From Pachypanchax playfairii (lineage: Eukaryota; Chordata; Actinopteri; Cyprinodontiformes; Aplocheilidae): a stretch of DNA of 64,000 bases. Both the position numbers and the translations under genes were made by a program. Below, one piece after another: positions 59,431 through 64,000 of this stretch (within the stretch, counting starts at the first letter, position 1; each line of letters starts with the position of its first letter). The stretch covers positions 1,509,917-1,573,916 of the forward strand of contig SSNP01000091.1 of NCBI GenBank assembly GCA_006937955.1, read 5' to 3'. The notes beneath the pieces are model-generated. The model saw only the letters and a program-made list of their open reading frames with translations, was not told where the DNA came from and did no database searches.

Positions 59431-59644
59431 TAGCTACGTTTACATTTAATCAGAATAAACGCCCAATCGGAACAGAAATACGTCATGTAAACATGTCAAT
59501 CATTGTTTATATCCAGCTAAAAGACTTCTTGGATGAGCACAATATTCCGGAAGTGTTCCAGTCTGGTTTCAAAGCGCATCACAGCACTGAATCAACTCTT
59601 TTAAAGGTTTTTAATGATTTATTCTTAGCTTTGGACTCTGGAAA

Positions 59645-59970
59645 GGCAAGGCAAGGCAAGGCAAGGCAAGTTTATTTGTATAGCACAATTCATGTACAGG
59701 ACAATTCAAAGTGCTTTACATGAAACAAAAGCATAAGTAGAGATTGCCTTAATGTGTTTTTCAAAGTTTAGGTCTGAGTCCATCACTACACCCAGATTTC
59801 TGGCCTGGTTGGTGGTTTTTAGGTGTATTGACTGAAGCTCTGTGGTGACCTGCAGTCGTTTCTCTTTGGCTCCAAAAACAATCACCTCAGTTTTATTTTT
59901 GTTCAGCTGAAGGAAGTTGAGGCACATCCAGTCATTAATCTCCTCAACGCATTTACTGAGAGCCAGTACA
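59645..59970 (-). mobile_element. inverted LINE 3' fragment inside the Rex1-like LINE
   Basis: Minus-strand reading gives a CR1/Rex1-type reverse transcriptase segment (NDWMCLNFLQLNKNKTEVIV, ARNLGVVMDSDLNFEKH) joined to a 3' end AAGCACTTTGAATTGTCC, then AATAAACTTGCC and a TTGCC tail of several units (59645-59671 in plus orientation). The duplicated target GGAAA lies at 59640-59644 and 59971-59975. The middle of the element is missing between the reverse transcriptase part and the tail. Confidence 0.85.
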
Positions 59971-59973
59971 GGA

Positions 59974-61098
59974 AACTGTGTTTTACTTGTGCTTTTAGAT
60001 TTAACGGCTGCCTTTGACACAGTGGACCATAATATTCTTCTCTCCAGGCTGGAGCAGTGGGTAGGCATCACTGGTTCAGCTTTGCAATGGTTCAGGTCCT
60101 ACCTCTCTGACAGGAGTTTCTGTGTCATGTTAGAAGATTTTATTTCTGCCTCTGCTGCCCTTCCTTGTGGAGTCCCACAGGGCTCAATTCTTGGTCCTCT
60201 TTTATTTAGTATTTATCTGCTACCACTTGGAACTATTTTTAGGAAACACTGTGTGCCTTTCCACCTGTATGCAGATGATTGTCAAGTGTATTTTCCTTTA
60301 AAAAGCGATGGTTCTGTTCAGCCGCTTCTTGACTGTATCAGTGACATTAAGGAATGGTTGGCACTTAACTTTCTTCATTTTAATAATAATAAGACAGAGG
60401 TCATTCTTTTTAAATCTGGCGGCGGCAGCTTTACTCCCACTTTTGATTTTTCCTCCCTAACTCCCCAAGTTAAGTCCTGTGTCACAAATCTAGGTGTGAA
60501 AATGGACGCCACCTTGAAACTTGACTCACAAGTAAACAGTGTGGTAAAGTCTTGCTTTTTTCATTTGAGGCGGCTTTCTAAAATGAAGCCTTTCCTGTCT
60601 TGGTCCCATCTAGAGACAGTAATTCATGCTTTTATTACATCCCGCCTGGATTACTGTAACTCTCTTTTAACTGGCATTAGCCAGGCCTCTTTGTCACGCC
60701 TGCAGCTCGTACAAAACGCTGCTGCACGATTTTTAACTGGCACAAGGAAACAAGAGCACATAACTCCGGTTTTAGCGTCCCTTCACTGGCTTCCCGTTCA
60801 TTTGCGGATCCATTTTAAGGTTCTTTTATTTATTTTTAAGTCTCTTAACGGTCTTGCCCCTTTTTACCTGTCTGAGCTGCTCTGTCCGTACACGCCTCCG
60901 CGTGGTCTCCGATCAGCTGATCAGCTGCTTTTAACCTTCCCGAAGACATTTTATAAGTCCAGAGGAGACAGAGCCTTTTCAGTTTTAGGTCCGAAAATTT
61001 GGAATGAGCTCCCTCTAAATATTAGACAGGCTCCCAGTCTTGCTGTTTTTAAAACCCAGTTAAAAACTCATTTTTACTCTTTGGCTTTTAATCAGTAA
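59974..61098 (+). pseudogene. Rex1-like LINE reverse transcriptase, C-terminal part
   Basis: An open frame from NCVLLVLLDLTAAFDTVDH, which directly continues the upstream LALDSG half before the inverted insert. It keeps CGVPQGSILGPLLFSIY, LYADDCQVYF (YADD), NLGVKMD, SRLDYCNSLLTGI and LHWLPVHLRIHFK, and ends FYSLAFNQ. A formal ATG at 59917 lies in the inverted fragment, so the first 19 residues of that frame are not LINE protein. The gene is broken by truncation and the insert, though the remaining 375 codons are stop-free. Confidence 0.9.
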
Positions 61099-61860
61099 TG
61101 AGTTGCCATCTGTGTCTTAATGTCTTTTATTTTCCTTGTCTGTTTTATATCTGCTCTGTTTTTTAACTTGTGTGGTGTCCCTGTATTGTACAGCACTTTG
61201 GTCAGCTGTTGTTGTTTTTAAAGTGCTCTATAAATAAAATGGTATGTCAATCAGAATGTTTTGATCCGATGCAGCCTGATCAGAATGAAATTTACTTCCG
61301 ATCGAGAGGGGTGGTTTTGTCCGATCTTCATTCAGATAGACGTGCATGTATACACCCATTCAGAATGAAGGGGTGAAAAAAGCCCACTGCGCATGCGTAC
61401 AACTTCAGCGTGCCGTCTTTCTGCTTTCGCAGACCCAAGTAGAAAACATGGCGGGAGGTAAACAGAAGTGGTCTGCTGGTGCAGTCATCCTGTCATCCTG
61501 CTCTCCTCTCCTGTGGTGGAGGAGCAGTAGTAATATGTATTCAGCCTCTAGCTTGGTTAATGCGACCAGTAAAAACCCAAACATAAAGGTAATCACCTGC
61601 AGAAGGTCCATATTGGGGATAACGTGAGTCAGCTCGAGCACACGATGGGGCGGGAAAGACGTGCAGAAAGGACGGAGTTTGTAAGACAACTCGCTGTGCG
61701 CATGCTCAACTCATTTAACCTGATTGAGTGCTTGGTGCATGTGTACTCATGGCATGATCAGATCATTTCAGTTAGTGTCCATGTAAACAGGGATTTGGGA
61801 ATTCAGATCGACCAAGATTTTAATCAGATTGGGGAAATTTGGCGCATGTAAACGTAGCTA

Positions 61861-62969
61861 CTGTTTTCTGTTCTAACCCTCTTATCCGACCAGCTACACA
61901 ATCCTCTGAGGTGTCCTCCAGTCAGCAGCTCCGAGTTCCCTCTTCAGTTGAACATGAGCACGATGCTGCTTTAGATTCTGAACTCATAATAACTGAATGT
62001 TTGTCCCTGATTGTCCTGAGTGTCTTTTCATTTGTTAAGACTTTGATTTGATATTAGAGACACTGATTCATAAGAAAGTGAGTTTTATTAAAATCTTGGA
62101 TCCTTTCAGTACTTAATGTAGAATGATCCACAGACTGCAAACTATTCATTTCATTTTTGGTAAAATGCAACTAAAATAGTTTCAGCTCGTGCACGTGGGT
62201 TTAAAATAAGAGCAGAGGAGATTTGCTGCCTGGTGGAAGTGTGTTGAGAAATATTTCCATCTGTGCTTGTTTGAGAAGCGTCTGTTGATGTCAAGGCGTG
62301 TGAACACGTCAGTGCTGCTGCTCCAACTGTCTCACTGCATCATCAATAATATCACACTAAAAAAGGCTTTGGCTTTTGTGTGAGCGCATTTTTATTAAGA
62401 GGGACAACAAACCTCATTGTGTTTATGTCAGTGAAACTGATTTAGACATGCTGAAACGAGATCTCCAACCTGTTCCAGATTCAGTCAGATAACTGCATCA
62501 TAATGAGACCTTCTAAAGGGAAGCAGGTGGTCGGAGCTTCTCAGTCCTACTTTTACTCTCTGCAGTCTGTTAGTTGGATTAGAAGAAGACAGCTTTTATA
62601 ATCTACAGGAAGAAAAGCCTTTAGTGGTTAATTAGGTAATGCAGCTGCGGTTTGTATCCAGCTCCAGACCAGGACCACCACTACAAAGAAGAAGAAAAAA
62701 AAAAAAACAGCACGGCCCGCAGTATTGTGAAGGGGTTAGTTAGACTCCTTGTGAAGAGGTTTACAAACACAGAAACAATAAAATGATGTTGCTTTTGCAG
62801 GACTGGCTGGAGCGGGTCAGCTGGTGCTGATGGGAGCGATCGGGTCTGAGCAGGTGGAGGAGAGGAGAGATTAGTGGCAGAACCGCAACGTAGGTGAGTA
62901 ATAATGAATGAAGGTGATGGATTACGGATGTGGTGGTTTGCAGGAGTCCAGGGAAAGCAAGCAGGTGCC
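61861..62969. other. unique sequence, no gene seen
   Basis: Contains an A-rich run at 62685-62706. No supported coding frame. Confidence 0.45.
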
Positions 62970-64000
62970 AGTCAGCTGTTGAAGAACATGTTCAGTTCAT
63001 TGGCTTTATTCAGACTTCCATTTAACTGATCCTCATTCTGCTTAAAGTCTTTGATCTTCTTCATCCTTGACCACATATCTCTTACATTGTTTTGCTGGGG
63101 CTTGTTCTCCAGTTTTTTCCTGTACACCTCTATGTTGTTTCTAATCTGTACTTTAAGTTCTCTTTTTGTCCACATCTCAATATGTCCCTGTCTCCCTCCC
63201 TGAAAGCTCTTTTCTTCTTGTTCAGCAGTTCTTTCAGGTCTCTGGTGATCCAGGGTTTGTTATTGGGGAAGCATTTCACTTTTCTGGTGGGAATTATGTT
63301 GTCCACACTGAAGATTAAATAGTCAGTCACACACTCAGTCATAGCATTGATGTCCTCTTCATGTGGCTCACAGAGTACATCCCAGTCTGTAGCCTCAAAA
63401 CATCCTTGAAGAATTTCTTCAGCTTCCTGTGACCTCCTCACAGTTATTTTGATCACAGGTTGCCTCTGGACAATGGGTTTGTATACTGAGCAGAGAAAAA
63501 CAAGATTATGGTCTGCCTTGCCAAGAGCAGGCCATGCAAAGGACCTATATGCATCCCTGATATTTGCCTAGAACAAGTCCAGTGTTTTGTTTTCTCTGGT
63601 GGAGCAGCTGACAAACTGTTGAAATGTTGGCAGTGTAGAAGAGAGAGAGGCATGATTAAAATCTCCAGATATTGCCACAAATGCATTTGGGTGCTGTGTT
63701 TTTAGCTTAGCAACAGTTGATCCAATGGTGTCACATGCAGACTTGGCATTAGCTGATGGTGGAATGTAAACTGCAACTATAATAACACTGGTGAACTCCC
63801 TCAGTAGATAATATGGATAAAAACCAACAGCTAAGAGTTCAATATCTGGACTGCAGAGAGGATATTTCACAACAGCATGTCCAGGATGACACCATCTTTT
63901 GTTAAAAATGACAGCGATCCCACCTCCTCTTCTTTTGCCGCTCCTCTTCAAATCTCTGTCTGCTCGTATTGTTTGAAAGCCAGACAGAGACACACTGGAG
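62970..64000 (-). mobile_element. LINE fragment with endonuclease domain, running off the window
   Basis: Read on the minus strand from the window edge. The first part (63993-63568) is an APE-type endonuclease segment with RRGGGIAVIF, IVVAVYIPPSAN-like AVYIPP and the catalytic-region motif AISGDFNHASL. A TAG at 63568-63570 interrupts NKTLDLF where a tyrosine codon (TAT) would restore the FYAN pattern; the frame continues downstream at 63456-63130 (CVTDYLIFSVDNIIPTRKV, NNKPWITRDLKELLN). A frameshift near 63150-63175 separates this from the REL-K-I-N segment at 63175-62972. The reverse transcriptase is missing. It belongs to the Jockey/CR1/L2 superfamily broadly; the exact clade is not settled. 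Confidence 0.82.

Larger units (their letters stand above)
59503..61243 (+). mobile_element. Rex1-like LINE, 5'-truncated
   Basis: Flanked by the 10-bp target duplication ATGTCAATCA (59493-59502 and 61244-61253), which proves insertion into the outer transposon. It starts within the reverse transcriptase (YIQLKDFLDEHNI, QSGFKAHHSTES) and runs to a 3' end of AAAGTGCTCTATAAATAAAA. The coding part is split by an inverted LINE fragment at 59645-59970. The family call (Rex1/Babar within the CR1 group) is from motif memory. Confidence 0.88.
59431..61860. mobile_element. non-autonomous DNA transposon split by a LINE
   Basis: The outer ends are TAGCTACGTTTACAT at 59431-59445 and its exact inverse at 61846-61860. 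Subterminal AATCAGA/AATCGG motifs recur inside both ends. Removing the LINE leaves a roughly 680-bp element (59431-59502 plus 61254-61860). It has no transposase; short frames such as 61449-61627 are unrecognised. The superfamily cannot be set because no clear target duplication is seen. Confidence 0.7.

Noticed and set aside
1..64000. Telomeric or centromeric identity of the region
   Set aside because: No TTAGGG tracts and no long satellite monomer of typical centromeric size were seen.

Overview
This window looks like nuclear DNA of a ray-finned (teleost) fish. It has fish-type L2 and Rex1-like LINEs, Tc1/mariner elements, a hAT MITE and a HARBI1-like remnant, and one vertebrate single-exon gene, an lrrc3b-like leucine-rich-repeat membrane protein on the minus strand at 33226-33981. 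No operons, bacterial genes, CRISPR arrays, tRNAs or rRNAs were seen. Species cannot be named from the sequence.

The dominant feature is a cluster of five unrelated multi-kilobase tandem arrays that fill about 33 kb, roughly half the window. They are a 28/35-bp GC-rich array (161-8610), a 19/15-bp array (10131-14891), an 11+19=30-bp alternating purine-pyrimidine array with a higher-order layer (23073-31215), a second, G-rich 30-bp array (36634-41916), and a 12-bp array (42569-49020). The very long open frames in these arrays, some over 2,000 codons and open on both strands, arise because the units lack stop codons; none shows evidence of being a protein gene.

Layout: 1-15 kb holds arrays 1 and 2 with a 1.5-kb unique spacer. 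15-23 kb is mostly unique, with a broken DD36E Tc1/mariner element (16766-17942) and an apparently complete relative (20174-21394). 23-31 kb is array 3, which abuts a 148-bp sequence repeated almost exactly at 50007-50154. 31-35 kb is the lrrc3b-like gene with its probable UTRs. 35.3-36.6 kb is an antisense L1 fragment bounded on one side by a CCAT microsatellite and on the other by array 4; both repeats look as if they grew out of L1 sequence. 42.6-49 kb is array 5. 49-56 kb holds small DNA transposons and short tandem repeats. 56.9-58.4 kb is an L2 LINE broken by a 308-base assembly gap. 59.4-61.9 kb is a three-level nest (DNA transposon containing a Rex1-like LINE containing an inverted LINE fragment). 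63-64 kb is the endonuclease half of another LINE running off the window.

The only host protein gene I can support is the lrrc3b-like one. The most interesting leads concern the arrays: the 12-bp array reads on the minus strand as several hundred AGGTCA nuclear-receptor half-sites in DR6 layout, the 8.1-kb array has strong Z-DNA potential, arrays 4 and 5 keep perfect unit phase for 5-6 kb, and array 4 appears to have been born from an L1 endonuclease sequence. No undescribed enzymatic system was found.
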